From contig NZ_CAAHFG010000002.1 in assembly GCF_900890425.1 (NCBI RefSeq), positions 1,240,001 through 1,304,000 of the forward strand: a DNA stretch of 64,000 bases. Direction: 5' to 3'. The stretch comes from Pontiella desulfatans. GTDB lineage: Bacteria; Verrucomicrobiota; Kiritimatiellia; Kiritimatiellales; Pontiellaceae. The notes under the pieces were generated by a model. That model searched no databases, was not told the origin of the DNA, and saw only the letters and a program-made list of their open reading frames with translations. Shown here one piece after another: positions 52,062 to 60,045 of the stretch. Each line of letters begins with the position of its first letter. The first letter of the stretch is position 1. The position numbers and the translations under genes were made by a program.

Positions 52062-53375
52062 TCATTCGTTGCCTTCCACTTTTTTTGCCACGTCGCGGTA
52101 GGTGATATCGACGGCATAGATTTGCCGGAAACACTGTTCCGCCTGGTCGGCATCGCCCGAGGCCATGCACAATTCGCCGAGTTCGTAGAGGACTTCCTTT
52201 TTCGTTTCATCCAGGGTCGGTAGTTCGGCCAGGGCGTTTTCCAGCTGTTCGCGCGCAATCGCAGGTTGTTCCTTGGCTTTGAAGGCCTTGGCCAGGTAGA
52301 GCAAAGCGCGGGTGCGCCGTTGCGGGTTGCGCTGCGCCTGTTGGAATTGCTGGATGGCTTCGGTGTGCCTTCCGCTCTCGAACAGCAGCTTCCCGAAATC
52401 GAACTTGAGTTGGAGGTCGTTGGGGTAGCGCTCCACTTGGCGCGCGGTGTTTTCCATGCGCATATCCGCCAGCTGTTTCCGGAGTTCGGCAACCTTTTCC
52501 CGGTCGTCCGCATCCTCGGCTTCGGCAAGCCTGGATGAAAGCAGGAGCTCCTTGGCGGTCAGCAGTTTCTGTTCAATCTGCGGATCGGGTGCGCCTGCGA
52601 GTTCCTGGCATTGTTCCAGGGTGGAGAGGGCTTGTTCATAGTCCTTGCCCCGCAACAGCAGGTCGGCCAAGGCCGTGCGATAGTTCAGGTTGCCAGGCTC
52701 TGCTTCAATCTTGGCGAGGAGCAGTTCGCGTTCGTCCCGTGTTCCGGTCGCATTCTCCCGCATCACGTCGCGATAGCTCTCCGCCTTTTGCCAACCCGCT
52801 TTGCCCATGGTCAGCCGGGCGGCGGAATCCTTCAGTTCCTTCAGGGCTTCCGTATCCGTGGGTTTGAGCCTGCTGATCTGTTCGCGGCATTTATACTCAA
52901 GGTCGAACTGCTCCGTCGTGCGGTAGAATTTTGCCAGGGGCTCCAGTACCGCAAGGGCGGGCGGCGCGTTGTCGGCCAGGATCCCAAGCGTCAGGATGCC
53001 GATCTCCGGAAGCCCCGCCCTTTCCGCCGCATCGCACTGCGCCTTGGCGAACTTGAGGTTGAGCGGATCGATCCGAAGCAGCTTTTCCGAAGCCGCGATG
53101 GCTTGAAGGGCATCCTTTTTAATCAGCGATGAAATCTTCAGCAGGCCGGGCATGGCTTTGGCGACGGCCAGTTTTGCGGGAGGGTGGGCCTTGGCCTTTT
53201 TCACGGCCGCCGCGCGCAGCAGTTTCCGCACCTGCAGCAACCGGGGTTCGATGCCCAGCGCCAACTCGAACATATCCATGGCATATTCGAGGTTGCCGCG
53301 CTCCATGGCGGCGATCCCCTTGTCGTAATAAGCCCTGACGCCCTGCGGCGCATCCTCAAGTCTAACCTCGGCCAT
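52062..53375 (-). CDS. TPR-repeat protein
   Basis: 437 residues from the ATG at 53375; GGAG lies 6 bases before it, while the ATG four codons earlier has no such site. No signal peptide. TPR-like helices run through most of the length: YYDKGIAAMERGNLEYAMDMFELALGIEP, LADLLLRGKDYEQALSTLEQC, LQLKFDFGKLLFESGRHTEAIQQFQQA and ALLYLAKAFKAKEQPAIAREQLENAL. The helical middle (about 90-230) has fewer clear repeats. It probably acts as a cytoplasmic protein-interaction scaffold. It has its own upstream repeat-rich gap and the divergent PLD gene beyond that. Partner unknown. Confidence 0.85.
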   Translation of the reverse strand: MAEVRLEDAPQGVRAYYDKGIAAMERGNLEYAMDMFELALGIEPRLLQVRKLLRAAAVKKAKAHPPAKLAVAKAMPGLLKISSLIKKDALQAIAASEKLLRIDPLNLKFAKAQCDAAERAGLPEIGILTLGILADNAPPALAVLEPLAKFYRTTEQFDLEYKCREQISRLKPTDTEALKELKDSAARLTMGKAGWQKAESYRDVMRENATGTRDERELLLAKIEAEPGNLNYRTALADLLLRGKDYEQALSTLEQCQELAGAPDPQIEQKLLTAKELLLSSRLAEAEDADDREKVAELRKQLADMRMENTARQVERYPNDLQLKFDFGKLLFESGRHTEAIQQFQQAQRNPQRRTRALLYLAKAFKAKEQPAIAREQLENALAELPTLDETKKEVLYELGELCMASGDADQAEQCFRQIYAVDITYRDVAKKVEGNE

Positions 53376-53474
53376 GTTCGTCTCCATATTCCGTTCTGCG
53401 TAGTTCGTATTGCTACACCAGATAAGGGGAAAAGGAAAACCGAAACCGGTGATAGACCGTTTGAACCACGGAAT

Positions 53475-53660
53475 ACCTGGAGCAGCGGTGCCGCAACCAA
53501 ATTATTTGAAGCTACAGATGAACACCGAAGACACGGATTTTTTACCACAGAGATCTCAGAGACACAGAGCATCCTAACCCTCTGTGCCTCAGAGTCCTCT
53601 ATCGCAGCGGGTGGTAAAAAAAAATTGCCAGGAAAACAAGAAATTGACGGATAGTAGTAC
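53475..53660. repeat. 186-bp dispersed repeat (module B), inverted copy
   Basis: Near reverse complement of 33041-33226, including the CACAGAG-family palindrome (53544-53615). It fills most of the 373-base gap between the TPR gene and the PLD gene; I see nothing else in the remainder. Confidence 0.9.
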
Positions 53661-53748
53661 AGAATACACGGAACGGGAAACAACCATGTGGGGCAGGCAA
53701 ACCCGCACCACATGCTGGATCCGCGTTGCGGTGTGTCCGGGGACTCCC

Positions 53749-55245
53749 CTACAGCACGGGGGTCATGAGGGCGGCGAGGTTTTCGGCGAGCTTTTGCAGG
53801 GAGGGGCGCTGGAGCCATTCGTTGAGGTTGAGTTCGGTGCTTAGCGAGATGTCTTCCAGCACCATGAGCTTGAGCTTGTTGACGGCGTTCTGGTCTTCGA
53901 AGAGCACCGTGGTTTCGTAGTTGAGTTCCAGGCTGCGGACATCCAGGTTGGCGGTGCCGACGAGCGCGATGCCGTCGTCGACGACCATGGCCTTGGCGTG
54001 GATGAACGGGGGTTTGCGCAGGAAGATGCGTACGCCGGCGGAGAGCAGTTCCTCGAAAAGGGCCTTGGAGGCGAGTCCGGCATAGCGGTGGTTGTTTTTT
54101 TCGGGGACGACGATGCGCACATCGATGCCGCGGCGGGCCGCGGAGCGCAGGGCCTTGAGGATATCGACGGTGGGCACGAAATAGGGGGTGACGACGAGGA
54201 TTTGCGTCTTGGCCAGCACGATGGCGTTGAAGAAGGCCTCGCCCACGAGTTCGGGGGGGGCGGAGGGGCCGCTGTCGATGATGCGCGCCATTGCGGAACC
54301 GCAGGCCTGGGCTTTCGGGAAGTGCGGGGATTGCAGCAGGTTTTCGATGGAATCCTCCGTCATGAAGAACCAATCGCTCAGGAAGGAATATTGCAACTCA
54401 TGCACGAGCGGGCCTTCGACCTTGAAGTGGTAGTCGCGGATGGCTTTGCGACCTTTTGAAGTGATGTTTTCACCGGCAATGTTCACCCCTCCGAAAAAGG
54501 CGACCTTGCCATCGACCACCAGGTTTTTCCGATGGTTGCGCAGGTTGATCTGGAACTGGCGTTTGAGGGGGTTGGCCTGGGTCCATCCGCAGATTTCCAG
54601 CTTCTGGACGGTGCGGTATTTGCGGAACATGCCGCCGAGGTAGGCATGGGTTGAGCCGAACGTATCGAACATGAGCCGGACTTGCACGCCCTCCTCGGCC
54701 TTGGCCTTCAGGGCTTCGAGGAATTTCCGGCCGGTGTCGTCGCGGTTGAAAATGAAGCTTTGCATGTGGATATGGTTCTTGGCGGAGCGAATGGCCTGGA
54801 GCATGAGCGGATAGGCCTCGTCGCCGCCGACCAACGGGGTGATGTGGTTGCAGTCCAGTAGCGGATGATCGGGATTGAGCTCGTCGATCGATTGGTTCAG
54901 CTCGCGACTCTGTTGGTTGGAAAGTTTACCGGGGAGGGCGCGGAAGCCCAGGTGCCCTTGGCCCGCCTCCTCATGCTGCTTGTTCCGCTGGAGCTGCATC
55001 AGTTGGTTGGCCGCCTTTTTTGCAAGGCCCTTGAGCGGAACACGGTCGATGCCGAACGAAAGGTAGAGCAGGGGGCCGAACAGGGGGAGCGACCATGCCA
55101 CAAAGATCCAGAGGACGGTGGCGCTGGCATTGCGCCGGCGTTTCAGCGCATGCAACGTGACGCCGATGAAGGCGACGATGTGCAGCCCGGTGCTGATGAC
55201 CACCCAGAATGTGAGATCGTGAGTCGCTGGTTCCATGGAATGCAT
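53749..55245 (-). CDS. Cardiolipin synthase-like phospholipase D protein
   Basis: 498 residues from the ATG at 55245; a further in-frame run upstream overlaps the divergent gene's promoter and is rejected, and an ATG at 55236 is an alternative. Two N-terminal membrane spans (FWVVISTGLHIVAFIGVTL and VLWIFVAWSLPLFGPLLYL) form the PLDc_N region. Two HKD motifs follow: HRKNLVVDGKVAFFGG near residue 230 and HAKAMVVDDGIALVGT near residue 410, each with the needed H, K and D. It condenses two phosphatidylglycerols at the inner membrane. Divergent transcription from 55330 leaves an 84-base shared promoter region. Confidence 0.92.
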   Translation of the reverse strand: MHSMEPATHDLTFWVVISTGLHIVAFIGVTLHALKRRRNASATVLWIFVAWSLPLFGPLLYLSFGIDRVPLKGLAKKAANQLMQLQRNKQHEEAGQGHLGFRALPGKLSNQQSRELNQSIDELNPDHPLLDCNHITPLVGGDEAYPLMLQAIRSAKNHIHMQSFIFNRDDTGRKFLEALKAKAEEGVQVRLMFDTFGSTHAYLGGMFRKYRTVQKLEICGWTQANPLKRQFQINLRNHRKNLVVDGKVAFFGGVNIAGENITSKGRKAIRDYHFKVEGPLVHELQYSFLSDWFFMTEDSIENLLQSPHFPKAQACGSAMARIIDSGPSAPPELVGEAFFNAIVLAKTQILVVTPYFVPTVDILKALRSAARRGIDVRIVVPEKNNHRYAGLASKALFEELLSAGVRIFLRKPPFIHAKAMVVDDGIALVGTANLDVRSLELNYETTVLFEDQNAVNKLKLMVLEDISLSTELNLNEWLQRPSLQKLAENLAALMTPVL

Positions 55246-55329
55246 GCTAATGGGGGCGGGTTTTAAATAACAGTGAAAAGTGGGCTTCCCGGTATTGCCA
55301 TCCTGAGGGAAGGGGCTACCATTCATGGG

Positions 55330-56082
55330 ATGAAATTCTTGCTGTACAACATTTGCTATGGAACCCACGGGAACCAGAAAAAACTACCCCTGCTGGGAAT
55401 GCTGGGCCGCACGAGCAACCATCTGGACGAAATCATCGATTTCATTGGCGAACTCAATCCCGACGTGGTGGGGCTGATCGAGGTGGATAGCGGATCCTAC
55501 CGCTCGCAACGCAAGAGCCAGGTGGAGGAGATTGCCGAAAAGCTGGGCCACTTCCATTCCTACCGCTCCAAATACGCGTCCGATTCCAGGTGGCAGTCCA
55601 TCCCCATCTACAACAAGCAGGGGAACGCGTTCCTGGCCAAGGATACGATCCAGAACGAGAAATACCACTATTTCGAACGGGGGATGAAAAAGCTGGTGAT
55701 CGAGCTGGAGCTGGAGAAAGTTACCTTCTTTCTCGTTCATTTGGCCCTGAGCTACAAGGTGCGGCAGGATCAGCTCCTGCACCTCTACCATATGATCAAG
55801 GCGACCAACCGCCCCTATATCCTGGCGGGCGACTTCAACGCCTTCCTCGGCGAGAAGGAGCTGCAGCTGCTGCAGGCCGCAAGCGGGTTGCAGAATGCGG
55901 ATCCATCGCTCCAGCCCTCCTATCCCAGCAAAAATCCGCGCAAGCACCTCGACTTCATCCTTCACAGCCCCAAAATAAAGATCAACAAATTCGAGATGCC
56001 CCGGGTTGAGCTTTCAGACCATTTGCCGCTTGTGGTGGATTTCGATATTATCGACACTGATGCAAACGAGGTGAATCAATGA
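55330..56082 (+). CDS. Endonuclease/exonuclease/phosphatase-family hydrolase
   Basis: 250 residues from the ATG at 55330 (an in-frame frame upstream to 55273 has no better start). MKFLLYNICYGTHGN holds the Asn of the EEP motif, VVGLIEVDSGSYRSQ the Glu, ILAGDFNAFLGEKELQLL the Asp/Asn, and LSDHLPLVV the catalytic Asp-His. No signal peptide. It is an Mg2+-dependent phosphodiesterase; nuclease and lipid phosphatase activities are both possible. It overlaps the DUF4230 gene by four bases (ATGA). The divergent neighbour is a lipid-synthesis gene, which leans towards a phospholipid role (inference). Confidence 0.85.
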   Translation: MKFLLYNICYGTHGNQKKLPLLGMLGRTSNHLDEIIDFIGELNPDVVGLIEVDSGSYRSQRKSQVEEIAEKLGHFHSYRSKYASDSRWQSIPIYNKQGNAFLAKDTIQNEKYHYFERGMKKLVIELELEKVTFFLVHLALSYKVRQDQLLHLYHMIKATNRPYILAGDFNAFLGEKELQLLQAASGLQNADPSLQPSYPSKNPRKHLDFILHSPKIKINKFEMPRVELSDHLPLVVDFDIIDTDANEVNQ

Positions 56083-56765
56083 ATGGGTTTCTAATTGGAA
56101 TGGCGGCCACGCTGGTGCTCGTGGGAGCGGTCTGGATTTGGCTGAAGGCAAAGAAGAGCAAACCGGCCAAGGAGATCCGGGTTTTCTCAAGCATTCAGCA
56201 ACTCAAGGCGATCGGGCAGCTTTCGGTCTACAAGGTGCTGACGAAAGAGATCGTGACCGAAACCGACCATACCTGGGGCGAGTTTGGCAACCGCTATCTG
56301 GGTTGGGTGCTCAGTGGCAAGAAGATGGCCATGATCTTCGAGTTCGAGATCGACTTCCGCTACAACCTCCAGAGCCCGTTGTTCGAGATCAAGGAGCGGG
56401 GCGAGGATTCCTATTCGGTGACCATGCCGCCCTGCGACTACGAGGTGCACATCCGCGATATCCGGTTCTACGACGAACAGGGCACCAAATTGCTGCCCTG
56501 GTTGCTGCCCGACCTGCTGAACGGATTCATCAGTGGCGGATTTTCCGAAGAGGACAAGAACAAACTCGTCGATGCCGCCAAAGGCCACGCCCAGAAGCAA
56601 GCGCTGGAACTCATCAACAATATCCAGTCCGAAGTCCAGAAGTCGGCCAAGACCACGCTCGAATCCATCAGCCGGGCCTTTGGCGCAACCGATATCGAAT
56701 TCAACTTCTCCACCAAGTCGGCGCCCGAAATCGAAGTCGCCGTCTCCGAAAAAATCGCCTCCTAG
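56079..56765 (+). CDS. DUF4230-type membrane-anchored protein
   Basis: 228 residues. One N-terminal membrane span (LIGMAATLVLVGAVWIWL, about 5-22) leaves the rest on one side of the membrane. FSSIQQLKAIGQLSVYKV fits the start of DUF4230, followed by the strand-rich part (VLSGKKMAMIFEFEIDFRYNL, SVTMPPCDYEVHIRDI) and a helical tail. The ATG overlaps the stop of the EEP gene, so translation is coupled. The family has no known function, and pairing with a phosphodiesterase is the useful clue here. Confidence 0.75.
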   Translation: MNGFLIGMAATLVLVGAVWIWLKAKKSKPAKEIRVFSSIQQLKAIGQLSVYKVLTKEIVTETDHTWGEFGNRYLGWVLSGKKMAMIFEFEIDFRYNLQSPLFEIKERGEDSYSVTMPPCDYEVHIRDIRFYDEQGTKLLPWLLPDLLNGFISGGFSEEDKNKLVDAAKGHAQKQALELINNIQSEVQKSAKTTLESISRAFGATDIEFNFSTKSAPEIEVAVSEKIAS

Positions 56766-56875
56766 GGGCTGCTGCCATAGAGGCGGGTTGCTGGATTCCC
56801 TCAATGGGTGCTTGGCTTTCCGGTGGCCTGAATTGGCGCGACACGGGCGAAGCCGTTTGCTAGCTTGCCAGACCT

Positions 56876-57484
56876 ATGGGTAATGAATGGCAGACCAGAC
56901 AGACGCTGTTGATGCGGGCAAAGAACCAGGACGACGATGCGGCCTGGGAGGAATTCGTGAAGTACTACCACGATTTTATCGTGATGGTTCTGCGGCAGAT
57001 GAACCTCTATTCCGGCGATTTCGATGACCTGACGCAGGACATCCTGATTAAGATATGGAAAAACCTGCCCGCTTATATCTATGACGAGGATCGGTCGCGG
57101 TTCCGAACCTGGTTGAGCCGCTTGATCCGCAACCAGGTGCTCAACCACATCCGTGCAACGCAACGTCGTAATCGAAAGCATACGGAAGCCCTGGAAGATG
57201 AAACCGCGGAGAGTCTTTCGGTCATTACCGAGCCGGACGTGGAAAAGATCATTGAAAAGGAGTGGATGGTATACATCACCCGGCTGGCACTGAAGAATAT
57301 TTCATCCCTCTTTTCCGAACGGGCGATCGAAGCGTTTTCCATGAGCATCGATGGCAAGAGCACGGCGCAGATTGCCGAGCATCTCGGGGTGAAACCCAAC
57401 TCGGTCGTCAAGCTGAGGAATCGGATCAAGGAGCGCCTGGTTAAGGAAATCCGGTTCCTGCGCGAGGAATTGGAGCCGGAATGA
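56876..57484 (+). CDS. ECF-type RNA polymerase sigma factor
   Basis: 202 residues. Region 2 covers about 20-90 (EEFVKYYHDFIVMVLRQMNLYSGDFDDLTQDILIKIWKNL, then RFRTWLSRLIRNQVLNHIR). Region 4 is about 145-190 (AIEAFSMSIDGKSTAQIAEHLGVKPNSVVKLRNRI), a helix-turn-helix for the -35 element. It has no regions 1 or 3, so it is ECF-sized. The gene overlaps the kinase start by four bases (ATGA), so the sigma factor and kinase form one translational unit. Phosphorylation-controlled sigma factors are known for some ECF groups; here the kinase is a likely controller instead of an anti-sigma factor. Confidence 0.88.
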   Translation: MGNEWQTRQTLLMRAKNQDDDAAWEEFVKYYHDFIVMVLRQMNLYSGDFDDLTQDILIKIWKNLPAYIYDEDRSRFRTWLSRLIRNQVLNHIRATQRRNRKHTEALEDETAESLSVITEPDVEKIIEKEWMVYITRLALKNISSLFSERAIEAFSMSIDGKSTAQIAEHLGVKPNSVVKLRNRIKERLVKEIRFLREELEPE

Positions 57485-59499
57485 GCGCAAAACCTTCCAA
57501 CGACGATAGACTTGACGATATGGCCGGGAAGCTTTACTCGCTCTATGATGATGAGGGGGAATCGGCGGAGGAGTTCGTGGGGGCGATCTATTCCGAGCTG
57601 CGAAGCTTTGGCGACCGCTATGTCGATGCGCGGGTGTTGGCGCGGGGTGGCATGAAGAAAATCAGCCGTGTATTCGATACGAAAACCGGGCGGCAGGTCG
57701 CGATGGCCGAGCTTCGCGCCAATGCCCCGCTGGAACTATACGAACCCTTTCTTCGCGAAGCCCGGCTCACCTCCTTGCTGGAGCATCCCAACATTATTTC
57801 AGTGCACGACACCGGGCTTCTGCCGGATGGACGTCCTTTCTTCACCATGGATTTAAAGCGGGGCGATTCGCTGGCCGATATCCTGCGGAAGAGCAAAATG
57901 CCGCATGAGCAGTTGCTTGAAATCTACATCAAGCTTTGCGACGCCATTTCCTATGCCCACTCCCAGAAGGTCCTGCACCTCGACCTGAAGCCGGAAAACA
58001 TCCAGGTCGGCCGGTTTGGCGAAGTGTTTATCTGCGATTGGGGCTTGGGGAAAATCATCGGGTCGGATGAAAGCGAGGGAATCGAGTTCGACGAAATTCT
58101 TTTCAATCCCGACTTGCTCAACAACATGACCCTCTCCGGGGAACTTAAAGGCACGCCCGGCTACATGGCGCCGGAACAGTTTGAAAAAGGCGGCATCAAG
58201 ACCTGTGGAACCGACGTCTATGCACTGGGTTGCCTGCTTTATGCGATCCTCACCCAGAAGCCGCCCTTCGCAGGGACGGCCGAGGAGATCCGCAAGCAAA
58301 CGCTGGCGGGGAAGATCGTTTCTCCAATGAGCGCATTTCCGAACAAATCCATTCCCAAAGGGCTGAATGCCGTCACCATGAAAGCGCTGGCGCTGAGTCC
58401 TTCCGACCGCTACGCCTCCGTGGCGGAGCTGCGCGACGATGTGAAAAACTATCTCTCGGGTTTTGCGACCACCGCGGAGAATGCGGGGTTTCTAAAGGAA
58501 GCCAGCCTGTTTTATAAGCGCAACCGGCCGGCGTGCCTGGTCGGGGTCGCGGCGATGGGGGTTGTTGTGCTAACGACATCGCTGTTCATTGTCAAACTCC
58601 AGAACAACATTGTGGAAATCAATCGGTCGAACGAGCGCACGACGGCCCAGCGCCACAAGGCGGAGGAGGCTTCGCGGCGCTACCGCGATGAGCTGGTCCG
58701 CTATACCCGGCTGCTGGGCAGCCTCTCCGGGGACCTGAAGGTGGAATCGCAGGAGTTGGCGCGTTCCCTGATCTATTCCGACCCCGTCCTGGCATTGGAG
58801 CTTTCGATGCAGCGGCTGAAGTTCCTGTTGTCGGATGAAGACGAGGCGAATGTTTCATCGCAGATTGGCTACACCTATTTCATCATGCAGGACTTTGCGT
58901 CCGCCAATGAATATTTCGATCCCCAAAATCCGGTCTTCGAGGATCTGATGCCGATCAGCCGCAAGTACGAGGTGCTCAAAACGGGAACGCTCTTGACGAT
59001 CGGGCAGCTGGTTGAGTTGATCAACGAGTTGGCGGCGCATAGGAAAGACCGCAAGCCATTGCTGGAAAAAATCTTGGTCTACGACCACGCCACGCGGGAG
59101 GGTCTTCTCGAATACGACCAAGTGGTGGGGGCGGTGTTGCGCGGTTGGAATAAAGAATGGACCGATGGACGGTTCGAATATGATCCGCGCGGCGGCCACC
59201 TCAAGATGACCGGGGAGCATCTGGTAAAGTTTGCACTCATCTCCGAAAACACCTCGGGCGAGAGTCCGATCCGCTTCCTCGATGTGAACCACCTGGAGGT
59301 GCAGGGAACCGGGCTGAAGGATCTCAACGAAATCAAAACCCTCCCGATCCAATCGCTCGATATGCGGGATACGGCGGTGGACGATTTAAGCCCCATCGGT
59401 CTGTTTTCTTCGCTGGAAACCCTGGTTGTATCCAAAAACCGGTTTTCCCGCAGGCAGCTTGCCGAACTGCCCCAAACGCTGAAGGTGGTCGAGCGCTAG
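57481..59499 (+). CDS. Membrane-anchored Ser/Thr protein kinase lacking the beta-3 lysine
   Basis: 672 residues. The kinase domain is about 47-335: glycine loop RGGMKKISRVF (56-65), then VAMAEL (73-78) where VAxK is expected, E93 in the alpha-C helix, catalytic loop HLDLKPEN (166-173, D168), DWG (186-188), and APEQ after GYM. The beta-3 Lys is replaced by Ala (A76), while K59/K60 sit in the glycine loop, as in WNK kinases where a loop Lys takes over. One membrane span follows (CLVGVAAMGVVVLTTSLFIV, about 350-370), then helices and a C-terminal leucine-rich-like stretch (QSLDMRDTAVDDLSPIGLFSSLETL). It overlaps the sigma gene. It probably transmits an outer signal to the sigma factor. Confidence 0.85.
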   Translation: MSAKPSNDDRLDDMAGKLYSLYDDEGESAEEFVGAIYSELRSFGDRYVDARVLARGGMKKISRVFDTKTGRQVAMAELRANAPLELYEPFLREARLTSLLEHPNIISVHDTGLLPDGRPFFTMDLKRGDSLADILRKSKMPHEQLLEIYIKLCDAISYAHSQKVLHLDLKPENIQVGRFGEVFICDWGLGKIIGSDESEGIEFDEILFNPDLLNNMTLSGELKGTPGYMAPEQFEKGGIKTCGTDVYALGCLLYAILTQKPPFAGTAEEIRKQTLAGKIVSPMSAFPNKSIPKGLNAVTMKALALSPSDRYASVAELRDDVKNYLSGFATTAENAGFLKEASLFYKRNRPACLVGVAAMGVVVLTTSLFIVKLQNNIVEINRSNERTTAQRHKAEEASRRYRDELVRYTRLLGSLSGDLKVESQELARSLIYSDPVLALELSMQRLKFLLSDEDEANVSSQIGYTYFIMQDFASANEYFDPQNPVFEDLMPISRKYEVLKTGTLLTIGQLVELINELAAHRKDRKPLLEKILVYDHATREGLLEYDQVVGAVLRGWNKEWTDGRFEYDPRGGHLKMTGEHLVKFALISENTSGESPIRFLDVNHLEVQGTGLKDLNEIKTLPIQSLDMRDTAVDDLSPIGLFSSLETLVVSKNRFSRRQLAELPQTLKVVER

Positions 59500-59533
59500 C
59501 GACGAAGTGCGGAATTAATCAAAGAAGGGTCTA

Positions 59534-59800
59534 ATTTCCCGCCCCTCAGGGGCGCATTATTGAGGAGCTGTGCTGAAGGCACTACACAGTTTAGCCCATG
59601 GCAACGCCATGGGAACAAATGATGGGGATGATTTGCCCTGAAGGGGCAACACAAATGCACGGCTAATTGTGTTGCCCCTTCAGGGCAAATGTCAGGGTTC
59701 AACGGGAACCTTGGGCTTTGCCCAAGGCTAAAATGTGTAGCGCTTTCAGCGCAAAAGGCATTATGAAGATACTCCGGCCCTTGGGTCGGGGAGCGTCATT
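59534..59800. repeat. 268-bp multi-hairpin dispersed repeat, copy 1
   Basis: It contains at least five stem-loops in a row. The strongest pairs TTTGCCCTGAAGGGGCAACA (59632 on) with its exact complement ending at 59689 over 21 bp. Others are CCCATGGC/GCCATGGG (59595-59613), CCTTGGGC/GCCCAAGG (59709-59727) and GCGCT/AGCGC (59740-59752). A near-copy is at 63366-63634. It lies 34 bases after the kinase gene. The stretch 59801-60045 beyond it holds no gene, but a 30-base sequence at 59815-59844 recurs at 61526-61554. Confidence 0.9.
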
Positions 59801-60045
59801 TTTCTTTCCCTTCGGCGTCACTCTTTTCCCGTGCCTGGTGTTAAAGCTCCCATGCCATTCTCTAAAACATATCACCCTGAATGATGGGCAACGTATCCAG
59901 TAGTTTGTGCCGGGAAGTTTTTGTGGATGGTATCACACGGGCGTCCCTGCGGGTTCAGGTTTTGGACGAGTGGGTTGGCCCCGCTATGACCGGATACTTG
60001 AACAATGGGGTTGGAGCAATTCGTCGGCGAGGACAGAAAAGGTAG

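Noticed and set aside
59667-59903. A 78-codon frame inside the 268-bp repeat
   Set aside because: It is repeat-derived and the equivalent frame in the second copy is broken.
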